Source: Pogonophryne albipinna
Lineage: Eukaryota > Chordata > Actinopteri > Perciformes > Artedidraconidae
Assembly: GCA_028583405.1 (NCBI GenBank)
Contig: CM053261.1
Span: 15,058,783-15,122,782, forward strand
Direction: 5' to 3'
DNA: 64,000 bases
Shown here: piece by piece, positions 11,421 to 25,075 of the stretch
How positions within the stretch are numbered: position 1 is the first letter of the stretch
How the letters are laid out: each line of letters begins with the position of its first letter
The notes under the pieces: model-generated
Told to the model about the DNA's origin: nothing
What the model saw: the letters and a program-made list of their open reading frames with translations, nothing else
The model's database searches: none
Translations under genes and position numbers: made by a program

Positions 11421-12985
11421 AGAAGATGAATCCACGAGGATGTCAGCTACAATCCTGTGGAAGCCATCAGGGAAGCAGCATGACGAGACCCAAGGCAGGA
11501 CCGCAGAGACAGGTTCAGCCACGACCCGAAGTCCACGACTTAATCCAGAACTCAGGATAGAGGATCCAAGACACAGGACTACAGCAAGAGGATCAGCCTC
11601 GACTCCGGATCCCGGCGTAGATATAGATACAAAACAAGAAAAAAGATTTGGCTGGGTTAATCGGAACAAGAGAATACACAGACACAGACAGAGAGGGAAA
11701 AGGTCATTGGATAAAATGTATTCTTGATAACCCTCTAGAAAGATCTCATGAACTTCCCCATTCAATCTATCAAGACCCGAGCAGTTCTATTAGATATATG
11801 TCTTGATATGCCTTATGATCATTCAGTAGTCATCATGTCAGTAAGGCACATTCACTGTTCATCAGATAAGTACAAAAGCTAGGAGCCAATAATTAAACTC
11901 CAACCCGTGCACTGCAGCATGACATGTGTTGGTAATGTTCCAATTGACTGTTTTTTTTACAAATGCAAATTAGGTTAAGGTTGAAGTTATTTGACATTGC
12001 ATTGGTGTGAATACAGTCAATGCTCTGATGTTAGGTTTTCTTAATGTTCACAAATATATAACACTGAACTGGCAGGGCCATGAAATGTGTGAGTATTAGT
12101 TATATTTTGTTTTGTATATTTGCGAAAATAAAGAAAAACATCTGAGCTCTAACAACTCAGCCGAAAACGTCCCTGAGCGATACGGAGATCTCATCAATTT
12201 AGTGAGTATTTTCAATCCATCAAACGATTGCAATCATCAATGTTAGATAAGTCAGCACTTACATTTCAAATAATGAATCATAGATGTAGGTATTGAAACA
12301 TTCTCTGTGTGTGTCTCTCTTTGCTTTTGATATATTTTAAACTGTAGATGTTTTACAAATCAGAACAAGTTATATACCTTGTATCCCTTTTATTCACATT
12401 TGGTCATTTTGTTTTGGAAGTCTTTGCTTTTCATTTTATATGTAACCATGCAGGACACATCCAAACATAACTCTACAACAGTGAACATTGCATCCTTGTT
12501 ATTTGGGCACTGAATGCCATAATATGTAGGCTTCAAAAGATTGAAGCAGTTGCACAGCTGACCCAGCAATGCAATGGTCATAAGGCACAAACCTTGTTTA
12601 TGATGCTCAAAATACAAGGATGTGCCACTTGTGTTCCTTTGTATTACCATATTCCCTTGCATCTCGCCCATCTAGCTTAAAGTTGGGAGGAACTTAGACA
12701 TGAGGGAAAGAGTAAAGTAGAAAATAACAAACAAAGATGCATTGAAAGAAGACAAATGAGATGAGCCATGTGTGTATTTGCACATGTCAAGTTCAATGCA
12801 AATCAAATACAGTATTTGTTGATTTTTTTCTTTATTTTTTATATTCTATTATTTTGAAAACCACATAGTCACCGTTTTTCTTTTTTTTGTACTATTTCAA
12901 TACTGTTATCATTAATACTTTCTCTTTCAAAACTTAAACATCAACTTAAATATTTTAGAATGATGAAAAAGGGAACATAATGCAC
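11421..12985. other. Intergenic, nothing recognised
   Basis: No gene or repeat can be supported here; open frames are short and low in coding character. Confidence 0.5.
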
Positions 12986-13014
12986 GCTTAGCGGATATGA
13001 TGTGTTGTCTCTCT

Positions 13015-13450
13015 CTAGGTCGTTCTCAGACGAGCCCTCCATCGTCGCTTCCAGTCATCCCGGTTCTCCATACATCTGGCCAGTTCATTGGTACTTTGTG
13101 CTCCTACGTCATTCTTGAGTACGTCCACGTATGTTTGTGCGGGACGTCCTCGTGACCGATGCCCGTGTGTTGGTTCCCACAGCACCAATTTGCCGGCTGG
13201 CAGCTCTTGATGCCTTTGGCAATGTCCTGCTAGTCTCATTCTCCTGGCTGCAATTTTCTTGCTCACCCTTGGTATTCCCTCGTACAGGATCTTGTTGGTT
13301 ACATGTACACTCTTGCTGATGTTAAGTACTGCTCGCAACATTCTGGTGTAGCATCCGTCAAGAGACTTTTGCAGGGTTGGCTTCAGGGTCCAGCATTCAC
13401 TGCCATAGAGGAGAACAGACTCTACCGTTGCATAGAAGAATATACACTTA
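13015..13450 (-). pseudogene. 5'-truncated LINE: C-terminal reverse transcriptase fragment
   Basis: The minus-strand frame encodes about 140 residues typical of the C-terminal end of a non-LTR retrotransposon ORF2, beyond the RT catalytic core. It has a VLLYGSECWTL motif, then a Y-T-R-M-L-R stretch, then ARRMRLAGHCQRH, then a basic RSRGRP segment and a WKRRWRARLR tail. This block order (LLYG-E-W-L, RM-R--GH, G-R-RGRP) is seen in RTE/CR1-like fish LINEs; I favour an RTE-like clade but cannot prove it. The upstream endonuclease and RT catalytic motifs are missing, as expected for a 5'-truncated insertion. It ends at a stop at 13015-13017. Confidence 0.8.
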
Positions 13451-13470
13451 ACTGTTAGCAGGTATATCAA

Positions 13471-16400
13471 TCTGTATTTTCAGCCTTTGGTTTCTTATAG
13501 GTGGGAAGAAGAAAGCTTTGATCTGTATCTTGCTAGTGACACCTAAAGTTGGCATGAAGTTAGAAGCTAATTGGTATCCTTAAATCTCTTTAAATTATGT
13601 GGCTCAAGTTTTTAATCCATACTTTGAAGAACTAACATCAAAGTGACTCATCTAAGTCACTGCCACACCCCTAAATTAATTTACATTTGGGCAACTTTCT
13701 CCCTTTCCTTTCTGGGTTAATTTGACATTTTATTCATTCTGTCATAATGATTTCCTTAGGGAATAGTTGGCTACAAAGATTAGCCTTAAGGGCAAATTTG
13801 ACCAGATGTGCTGTCCTTGTATTGGAAATGCTGACACTGTGGATAGATCTGGTGGTGCTTCAACGGAGCATATGCGGTAGTTTCGCACACATGACCTCTT
13901 TCGCTGATAGATTTCATTGAACACTGTCTGTCTTTAATGGGCCAACAGTAGCAAGACATCAGATAGGTCTGATTGATGTCGGTGTGTTCTGCGAGGTGGC
14001 GGAGAGCTGAAAGTAGCTACTTAAACAAGGGTAGGGAAAGGAAAACGGCATTGTTATTAGCTGATGGAGAGCTGTGGTTGGTTATATGAGATTTATTGCT
14101 CAGGAAATTGCTTCGACCTGAATACTGTGGCAGCCTCTGACTCTTTCAAAATTGAATTTGATGGACAACAATCTAACGTCGACTGCACCTAGACAGAGAT
14201 GGTTAAACAGATTTATGTGGCATAATGAGCAAAGGACCTGACCTTTTTTCTCCGCTTCCTTCAGCAAGGCTGGAGAATGTTATTTGATGTCAGAAAAATG
14301 ATGAAAAAGTCTGTCTTCTGCTCCTTCCTTTGGGTTAGATTGTAATACTCAACATTATGGCTGTGTTCCAAACCCTTGCCTAGAGGTTAGCTTCATAGTT
14401 AAATCCCTAAGCAAGAGAAATACATTTGGAATGAAAATGAATATTGCTTTTGCTCCCACTATTTAAAGAATCAGTAAGCTCCACATCTTTAAGCAGACCT
14501 GTGCAAAGGCCAGCAGTAGAGGAGTGTGGATGTACAGATCAGTCTATAAATGTGCATAAGTGGGTATGAGGCACTAACAGCTTAATGATCTATGCTTTTT
14601 TTGTTTAAGTGAAGCTTAGCAATGTGTTTAATATGTACGTTAAAGGTGATTGAGATCCGATGGATGCGAAGGAAATAGCAAAAAGGCTGTGAGTAAGTGG
14701 GATATATACATATACATGATGTGGGCAGTCCGCATGAAATGTGCAGACTGAGCATCTGATTGAATGTCATATATGAGTAGAGACTAATAAAAATCTGATG
14801 TAGGTGCTATAGAGGAAAAGTGTCTGCACCATCGCAATATTTTTATATTAAGCCATCTGATAATGTTGTTGAGATATTCCAGTCTGGACCAAGTTGGTGG
14901 AAAGACTAAAAGGCTGCTGTTTTCAATCCACAAAATCATGCAGCTTTAAAGGCTAAAAGGGACGCTGTCATGAATTCAGGAAATGAATGAAGCTACACTT
15001 ATACCTCGTTCTGGTGGCTTCTTCTTCTCTCTTGAGTGGGTTTGAGTAGAGTCTGAAAGCTGTTTGCTGTACTGGCAGTGTTCCCCTGTGCTATCTTTGT
15101 TAATTGATTAGTTTAAGTTATCTGGAGACTGCCCTAGTTCTGCAGGTGTAAACAAAGAGCTCCTCATTTAGAAACTGGGTTACACCTGGGGGACATAATA
15201 CACCCACAAAACACACATAAGCGCACCGCAAACACCACCTAGCAAATTGGTTTAGTGTGTGCCGAGCACATATTGCAACACATGTGAGCAGTAAGCTACT
15301 GATAAGTCCTTTTAATTCCAAGTAGAGACGTCAAATCTGTTCCCCTAATTTGCCGACTGATGTAACATGTGGGGGTTGGTCCTTGAAACATTTCATGGTC
15401 ATTCAAATGGGCCTCCATTCGCACTGGTACATTTCATGAAATCAAGAAAGATAAGTGTGTTGGGATGCAATTAACAGTGTCTCCGCCTAATCTGCTGGAT
15501 TCATTTCACTGAGTGAACATCACAGGAAAAGTTATGTTAGTGAGTTTGGTAAAGCAACATCAGCATTTTGTTCACGGACGAGCATGTGGCTTTGTTCTTG
15601 TCCTCCATAGAGGGCATAATCATTTACTGTGTATTTCACTGTAACATTGGAGACAGCTCTCTCACTGAGGCAGAAAACTAAAAAGAAAACACAAGTTACG
15701 AGCCGATGAGGAACCATAAGCTCTTTGGAATATAGTTCTGTCACATAACATAGCAGCGTTCAAAATAATTCAGGTGAACGCAATGTAGATATAAATGTGT
15801 GTTAGAATCTCACTTTCGTAAGCTTTGTGGCTCAAGGGTTGAATATCAAAAGTAATAAAACATTAAATATATCATACTTTAAGAGTATTTTTAGGTATGC
15901 TATATATCCTATCGATAAAGTCTTCAGGAAATGACATTCTGTAAAATCATAAACAGATTTTTTTGTTTTGTGTAATGTCTATTCCATTTTCTTGGTTAAT
16001 GTGTGTTTAATGTAAATAATTGATGAGGTCAACTTAAAGCACATGAATAAGTAAAAACATGTGGCATTAAGTGGATGCAGGGTTGATGTGCGGTGGAGTT
16101 TTTGTTGCGGCAGTGAGCAGCAGTTTTATGTGGAGCCTTGCTTTTCATACACAGCTCTGTTATGGGAATAGGTATGCGGTTGGTCGGGTCTGTGCTGAAA
16201 CTATCGACATTATTTGTGTTATGTAGACAGCAAGAGACCAGTCCGAGCCTGTGTCCATGATACTTTATTCTGCCCGCTGCGGTGGGACCATAGAGCTGAT
16301 TCATGTCTCTGCTACACTGGAGCCATGCACTGTTGTCATTCAGGGCCATGTCCCACCTCATTGACAGGTCTGTGGCTCTCTGACAGACTCCAAATGTTAG

Positions 16401-19395
16401 AAAATCTACCTTTGGATGACCCTCTTCCCCCCTCCTCCCTGCTCGTATCATCTTCCATCATCCCCATTGAGAGCTGGCAGGTCAGCTGTCACCACTGTTT
16501 ACCGTCCACATCCTGGCCCACTGACTCACCCATCCGTTAGTCCCGCTGGTGACAGAGAGGGTAGGTGGGACAGTCAGGCAAGGTCAGAAATGTGGCCTTA
16601 CATTACTCTGGCCTTGCTCTCTTCCATTACTTAAAGCTTTCCTTCCCGGTTTCCCCCCCCCCCCCAATCCATCTGTCACCAGCATTTAGAGCCCCGCAAT
16701 ACATTCCTCACCCCCAGGCTTGTTTCATTATAGCATTTAATATGTTGCTCTGCAGAAAGTTGCTCTGAGAGTTTAAAGATAATTTTAAATGTTTATGAAA
16801 AAATGCTAGAAATATATGACAAATAACAATTGCATTGCAGGAGTGATGCAGTCTTTTCAAATTATTTAAAAAAATAAGATTATAGGAACATATTTTATGA
16901 GTTCCACAGCGCTTACATGTACAGTGTTATGGCAGCAACAAGGGGATTGTCTCATAACAAGAAGCAACTATTTCAAAAAGCAAGATATACAATCATTGGT
17001 ATTAGAGAGTTTGATATACATAATCTAAACATTTAAATAAATGTTATAAATACATATGTCAAAATTGATTGAATGTGCCTTATCTTATTTCTTATTATAT
17101 TCCTGTGTCCTTACTCTGCTTCTATTTGTTTCCAATTCCTCTTGAATGAACTGCTTACGTCCATGTATGTACATTGTGCTTCTCCAATTTTGAAGCATTT
17201 ATATTTGTATGTCTTATATAAGGCGTTCATGTTTATAAGAACGTTCCTTGCTGTCAATACTGATTTAATCATTTTGTTTTTAGCGGAACTTGTGATTGTC
17301 TTTAAAATTGGATGATCTGCTATATTGAAGCTTCAAATCAGAGATAATTTCGACAACATCCTCATTTGAAATGCCAAAGTCGAATGAGTTGTTTTCTCTA
17401 GTGTATATAAACCAATAACATTTTCAATTTCTCAAGTTATTTTATGCTTCTCCCGCCTTCAGAAACATCTGTTTTGTTCCCTGAAAACAAAACAGCAGCT
17501 CTGTGTTAAAGTTTGATTCTACAGAAAGATGAAGGCACGCTCTAAACTAGAACAAAGAACAGAGATTATACAACATATATTTTTGCTTCACTGTTTTGGC
17601 CTCCAGTGAATGTTAAGCCTCTCATTATAATTCTGTTTTTTCTGGATGAAAGGTAGACCAAAAATAATGTTTATATGGAGAAACTAAAAATGAAGACTTA
17701 TCCAAATGCAGTTTTATGACAAACTAGGCCTTATAATAGTACATGTGTCCCAAGTGTACAGTTTAAAGGTAAAGGTAGCCAATGGTGATGTGTAATCATA
17801 AAGACATTTTAAAGTTGTTTTTTTACAACACTTTAATACATCTATGTTTTTAACCGTATAATATATGACTGCTGCTTTTATTACAGTATAACTGAATCAC
17901 AAATTAAAGATGGACTTGATAGAAGTAGTGCATACAATTTGACTGTTTTCTTGTGATAAGTAAACATCATAACAGGACAGAAAAATTGCATTAATCTTAA
18001 ATCAGATAATTGCACTAAGAGGAGATATTTTGAGCAATTAAGAGGAAAAACAGCCATGAGATATTCCGTTTATAAACAGAAAATTAGCCTTTTCAGCAGA
18101 ATACATTACACCAGTGCTGTTCTATTCACAGGATTGGAGACACAAAGAGAATACACATTTTGTTCACAGAGAATTGCAATTTCACATCTCACATAACCAT
18201 GCTGCCCTGTTATATAGATGGTTAACCTTTCTGTGAAAAATATTCCAAAGAGAGAGGGGAAGTGTAAGCAGTTAAAATGATTATCCTGATGCAGAGGCAC
18301 ATCCCCTGAGAAGCAAATGTCCCTGAAAACTGAGCTCAGGAATCAGCGGTACATGTCATACCTTCCGTGTCAGCTTATGTAACTTGTACTCCTGACCTGA
18401 TACAGAAAGTACCGTACAGGATTTCAAAAGAGGAGGAGGGGACGGACCTGAGTTACTAATGTTGCAGCATAGATTATTAGAGCGCTACTGTATCTCTTTC
18501 ATCTGGTCCTGGTGCACTCTGCTATCTACTTTGATGCCTGTGGTGCATCAGCAAGACCCCAGACCTAATTTGCAGCTCCTGAGAAAATGACCCTCCCACA
18601 CACTGACTGCTGTGAAATATGCACCTTCAAACTAATTAGATGGACACCAAATGCAATTAGAGCGGCTGATAATTAACGCTGCATGTGCCTGGAAGGTTTC
18701 TTTTTTCACAGCTTCACTGGAACATGATTGGATACAGTAGCTGTTGTGGAGGACATACATACAGTATATGTGCCTCAGTAATGCCACATCACATTGAGAC
18801 TGACTGTATGTTATACTGCTTTGTAACTATTACAAGGATGAATTAGATCAATATACAAGTTCAGTCCAAAGTGTAATGTGAGGATTTTGACATGTCAAAA
18901 CACTGCTCCCAAGTGTAATGAACCATCTTCTGTTTATTTTTACATAATAATAATAATAATAATAATATTGGCAGTTTAATTTGTGCATATTAATTTTTTT
19001 ATTTTCATTTTCTTTCTTTTTGAGTTGAGCTAATGATGGAGTAGGGCGTTATAGTATGGGCAGAGATGCACAACCAATTCTCATGAGCTAATTTGACAGA
19101 CAGAATAAACAGGGCAACATCTACATTACAAATGTGTGCTCTCCGACACAGAGAGCAGTCAAACAGAGAAACATAATTAAGATGCAGAACATACAAAGCT
19201 GCAACAAACCTGAATAAGAGTCAAGAACAAACTTCAACTGGAATATCTGATTTGATTTTTAAAAAGTATTCAAAACACTTACCAAGCCTTTGTGAAGTGT
19301 GTTTGAATAATTGCTATAGTTACTCAATTTCATTAAAGCCTGATAGATTTCCTGGAGAAATAATAGCAAAAATATGCAAGATTTGTACTACTTTA
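13471..19395. other. Long intergenic stretch without recognised genes
   Basis: No coding region with family resemblance is present. Minor items: a C-run near 16655-16666 and a (TAA)n run at about 18948-18967. The block 18480-18720 is discussed as a possible conserved non-coding element. Confidence 0.5.
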
Positions 19396-19453
19396 TGTAT
19401 GCAAATTGTACTCAAGAAGAAGACGTCTTCTTCTTGAGTACAATTTGCATACA
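19396..19453. repeat. Perfect 58-bp palindrome without spacer
   Basis: Two 29-bp arms (19396-19424 and 19425-19453) are exact reverse complements, meeting at AGAC|GTCT with no loop. No mismatch is found until the bases just outside the arms. Confidence 0.97.
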
Positions 19454-21848
<2,395 letters not shown>

Positions 21849-21979
21849 TTCATGCATGGTACTGTACGTGTAATTGATGTTACTGCAGGTGTACAGAATC
21901 AAGCCACCATTAACCACCAGTGCCTATTGTTTTGTTTCCCAAACGCATTAGATGTTAAACATTGTAGAGGCATGATGTT

Positions 21980-22215
21980 TTTTTCATTTTTTCATTTATT
22001 TAACATGGACAGTGCACATTAATGAACATTTCTGTAAATGTGCCAGAGTTAGCCAAGAGGCTATTTTTCATCTGTAGTCCCTGGACAGATTTTAAAAGTC
22101 AACCTAAAACACATTTCATTTTAAACAATGTTCACTCTAGGACAATGTGCTTGGCCTGTATAGCAATCCCAATACATAGCACTTCACGTCGTTTGCCTTC
22201 CTTTAACATAATAAT
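21980..22215. repeat. Dispersed teleost repeat
   Basis: The run CATTTATTTAACATGGACAG, followed by a segment reading TTTCTGTAAATGTGCCAGAG and CTGTAGTCCCTGGACAG, is a repeat I recognise from many fish loci. Class and exact limits are unclear. Confidence 0.45.
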
Positions 22216-23774
22216 CCCGTAAAATCAACATACAGCTGCGATCTCAAGAAAGAATGAGCTTGTAAAAGCTGAAGGTGAAACATTCACACAAAAGCTTGCT
22301 AACTTTGTTCTGGTGCAACAATGACACCCCTTATCTCATGAAAGTGGAGAATTCCTGCATAAGACATGAGGTCATGCTTTTTTTTTGTTGTAGCCTCTAC
22401 AATACCTCATACATGGCTAGAATAGCTAACAATCAAAGAGTCAATATAGGTTCAGTAGGGAGTTACTCTTGTTTGAAGTTGTGTCTCCCTGGACGATTCA
22501 GTAAATATTTGAAAAGAATAGAGGAATATTGGACGATAGTCCATCCCCCAGTGGAATGTCTTTGCTTCTGCTGTATTTATCAATTGACTTAATGGAAAGT
22601 GGACTTCTTCTGTGTTCAGCTAAGAGTGGGGGGTTTGGGGGGAAATGATTTGCACATCAATACTCTCTCTCAGTGGTTAGAGAACAATACAATCTTCCTC
22701 TTTAAAAGCCAGCTCATGTGCGTGATTGAAATAACATTTTTCGACATAAAAAATGTTGTTATTGATGTTCTGATACTGTCAGTAATGGAGATTTTGGTAG
22801 CCGTTTCTTGTGGTATGTACAACAGTGCGTTAATGTGGCTGGGGCCAATCCAATGTTCCACAGGGATTTGTTTAAACATCTGTGCAGAAGTCTTCCTGTG
22901 TTCTCTTTTATGTCCCTCTATTTTCTATATCAAAGATATTGGGCTTGATGCTACAAAAGTCCGGGCGTTTGTGAAAAGGTCAAAAAAGTGACCCAAATGA
23001 TGCTATTTCATGGTCGTCATACACAATTCCCAACCAGACTGTAACATTGGCTGAGCTTTTTACTAGCTTTGGGAAAGCTCAACAGGTTCAGAAATCTTAT
23101 ATTAAACTCACAGATGAATTAACACAGGAGTCTGACGGGGTGAAAAACATGGTCTCAATTGGGAATGGAACACTATGAAACAAACCACATCCAAAGTTGT
23201 GGGATAGAACAATAGTTGTTCATGCCTAAAGAAGTCAAAGATCAATATAGTACAGTTCAAATCAAGAGATTTCTTGGTAGGAGATTGCGTCCAAGGAGAA
23301 TGGTCTTCGGAATACCAAAAAGGGTGAGTATGAGGTTCAGGTTGCAGAGCGTGTTCATGGGGCTAAGGGCAGGGAGAGCAAAAGCACGAGTTTATAGCAT
23401 ACAGAGAGATTCACAATGGGTCATAGTGAAGAGGTTTTTGAGGAGAGGATTTGTGAAGTGCATTCAGGGTCTGAAACAGAATGTACTTTTTATTTTTGAA
23501 TTAGTGGAGTAGGTGTCAAATAAAGACACAACAGAACATACAATGTGGTTGAAACATCTCTTTAATGACACACTGCCCATATGTGTCCATCATTTCCATT
23601 GACATTTACAGTAGCTCCTACAATTACATTGATTTTGGTCAATTCTGACACACATGCTTTATATGCAGTGCCTTTTATGAGGGTTGTTTGTGTAAGGCAA
23701 TTACGTCCATGGTTCTATAATTTCGAAAAGACCATTGAATTGATGCAAGGAATCTGGTGCTTGTATCCCTCAAA
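22216..23774. other. Unrecognised stretch with a long broken open frame
   Basis: From 22275 to 22991 on the plus strand one frame is open for about 239 codons, broken by a single TAA at about 22590. The translation is Cys-rich and matches no family I know. It may be chance. Confidence 0.3.
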
Positions 23775-23899
23775 ATGAATTGCAATAACTTTTGATGATC
23801 CCTTAATGTATCGTCCTCGGCCATCATCTTAAATGAAATACTTAGTGTATAGCATTATAGTAAAAACTAAAACAAATAGCTAAATGGAATAGCACAGGA
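23775..23899. repeat. Left part of an older fish repeat interrupted by the DIRS element
   Basis: The segment TTGATGATCCCTTAATGTAT...GGCCATCATCTT resembles the start of a common teleost repeat whose other half (AACATCAGCATGG..., GTTAGCATTTAGTTCAAAGC, CACAGAGGGCTGCTAGTGTA) resumes on the far side of the DIRS copy at about 30160-30290. Confidence 0.4.
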
Positions 23900-23948
23900 A
23901 ACTATAGGTTACTTACGTAACCCCAGTTCTCAGAGTAACATGAAGTGA
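23900..23948. repeat. Outer extension of the left DIRS terminus
   Basis: These 49 bp are absent from the right inverted repeat. They open with AACTATAGGTTACTTACGTA, which is itself nearly palindromic. The whole of 23900-23958 reappears as an exact reverse complement in the internal complementary region (24145-24203). Confidence 0.92.
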
Positions 23949-24121
23949 GATGTCTCACTATGGGATGCGCCTCAACGCGTATGCAAACAGAAGCATCAAT
24001 CTCATTACGCCAATCCTGATTGGCTGGTGATCTTGACGTCAACGTCAGGGAATCCACCGACCCTTTAAGTAGCTTGCGCTATGACGCAGCGTCATTCAAA
24101 ATAAGCACCTCTTCTCGCTTC
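23949..24121. repeat. Left inverted terminal repeat of DIRS copy 1
   Basis: The 173-bp segment matches the reverse complement of 29861-30028 with a few substitutions and one 5-bp indel (an extra block near 24101-24106). Confidence 0.93.
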
Positions 24122-24144
24122 GCCTTAGCAAGAAGGGCCGTCTG

Positions 24145-24242
24145 GTGAGACATCTCACTTCATGTTACTCTGAGAACTGGGGTTACGTAAGTAACCTATA
24201 GTTCTCATTCATAACACTCCGTTCGATGTCTCACTATGGGAT
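24145..24242. repeat. Internal complementary region (ICR) of DIRS copy 1
   Basis: Bases 24145-24203 are the exact reverse complement of the left terminus 23900-23958. Bases 24199-24242 are the exact reverse complement of the right terminus 30011-30054. The two overlap by TAGTT (24199-24203). This is the DIRS internal complementary region, thought to template completion and joining of both ends into the circular intermediate. Confidence 0.95.
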
Positions 24243-24302
24243 ATTGAAACTCCCGTATTGCTAGACATGCTTATCTCGAAAATCACCAAAAACAACCAGA
24301 AC

Positions 24303-25075
24303 TTAACAGGTAGAACTCTGTCTCAACACGGGACCCAGCACTGCGCGGGCCACACTTGGAGCAGAGACATCTAGCCTGTAAAAGCGGACAAAAGTGAGCG
24401 GCGAGGACCAGCTCGCTGCTGCACAAATGTCTTGGATGGAAACACCCTTGAACAAAGCCCAGGATGTAGCCAGTCCACGAGTAGAATGAGCACGCAGGCC
24501 CGTTGGTGCCTGCAAACCCTGACTCGTATAAGCCAGAGCAATCGCTTCCACAATCCAGTGGGAGAGCCGTTGCCTGGTAACGGGCTTGCCCTTCTGAGGG
24601 TTAGCCCAGGATACAAAGAGTTGGTCATTACAACGAAACTCTTTTGACCTGTCCATATAGGATGCGTAAAGCACGAACTGGACACAGCAAATTCGGCCGC
24701 TGTTCCTCAGAGGAACACAGCGGCGGAGGAAATGCCACAATGTCAATGGGGGTACATGAGCCAACCACCTTAGGTATAAAGGCAGGGTTGGGCTTCAGCA
24801 ACACTCTCGTTTGCCCCGGGGCAAACTGAGTGCATGAAGGATGTACAGAGAGCGCATGAATGTCACTGACTCGCTTGGCAGATGCCAGAGCCAGTAACAG
24901 CACTGTCTTCAGTGACAGGTGTTTCATGTCAGCTTCTTCCAGGGGTTCAAATGGAGGTCGAGTGAGCCCATCTAAAACCACTGCCAAGTCCCATAAGGGC
25001 ACCAGTGACCTGGAAACAGGGAGGAGCCTGCGAGCCCCTTTCATAAAACGGCAGACCAAAGGATGTTGGCTAAGC
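24303..25075 (-). pseudogene. Tyrosine recombinase part of DIRS ORF2, frameshifted
   Basis: This is the continuation of the RT-RNase H frame. Catalytic signatures of a tyrosine recombinase are present: the first Arg in ASAKRVSDIHAL (codon near 24872), H-S-T-R in LRAHSTRGLATSW, a Trp in AASWSSP, and the nucleophilic Tyr in VRFYRLDV near the C terminus. Two single-base insertions break the frame relative to the other copy: an extra A at about 25072, which makes a TAG stop, and an extra G at about 24660. The family product would be a site-specific recombinase joining the circular DNA to the target at the AACTA core. As read, this copy cannot make an intact enzyme without frameshifting. An assembly error is possible but would have to occur twice. 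Confidence 0.9.

Noticed and set aside
11214..11765. Minus-strand frame of 183 codons
   Set aside because: Much of it lies over a dispersed teleost repeat, and the remainder shows no conserved domain; considered chance.
16029..16540. Opposed frames of 140 and 108 codons
   Set aside because: No family resemblance, low-complexity composition, no splice or poly-A context.
23900..24242. Left DIRS end considered as a separate MITE because it is flanked by inverted arms (23900-23958 and 24145-24203)
   Set aside because: The second arm continues straight into the complement of the right DIRS terminus, and copy 2 has the same arrangement, so it is the DIRS terminus plus ICR.
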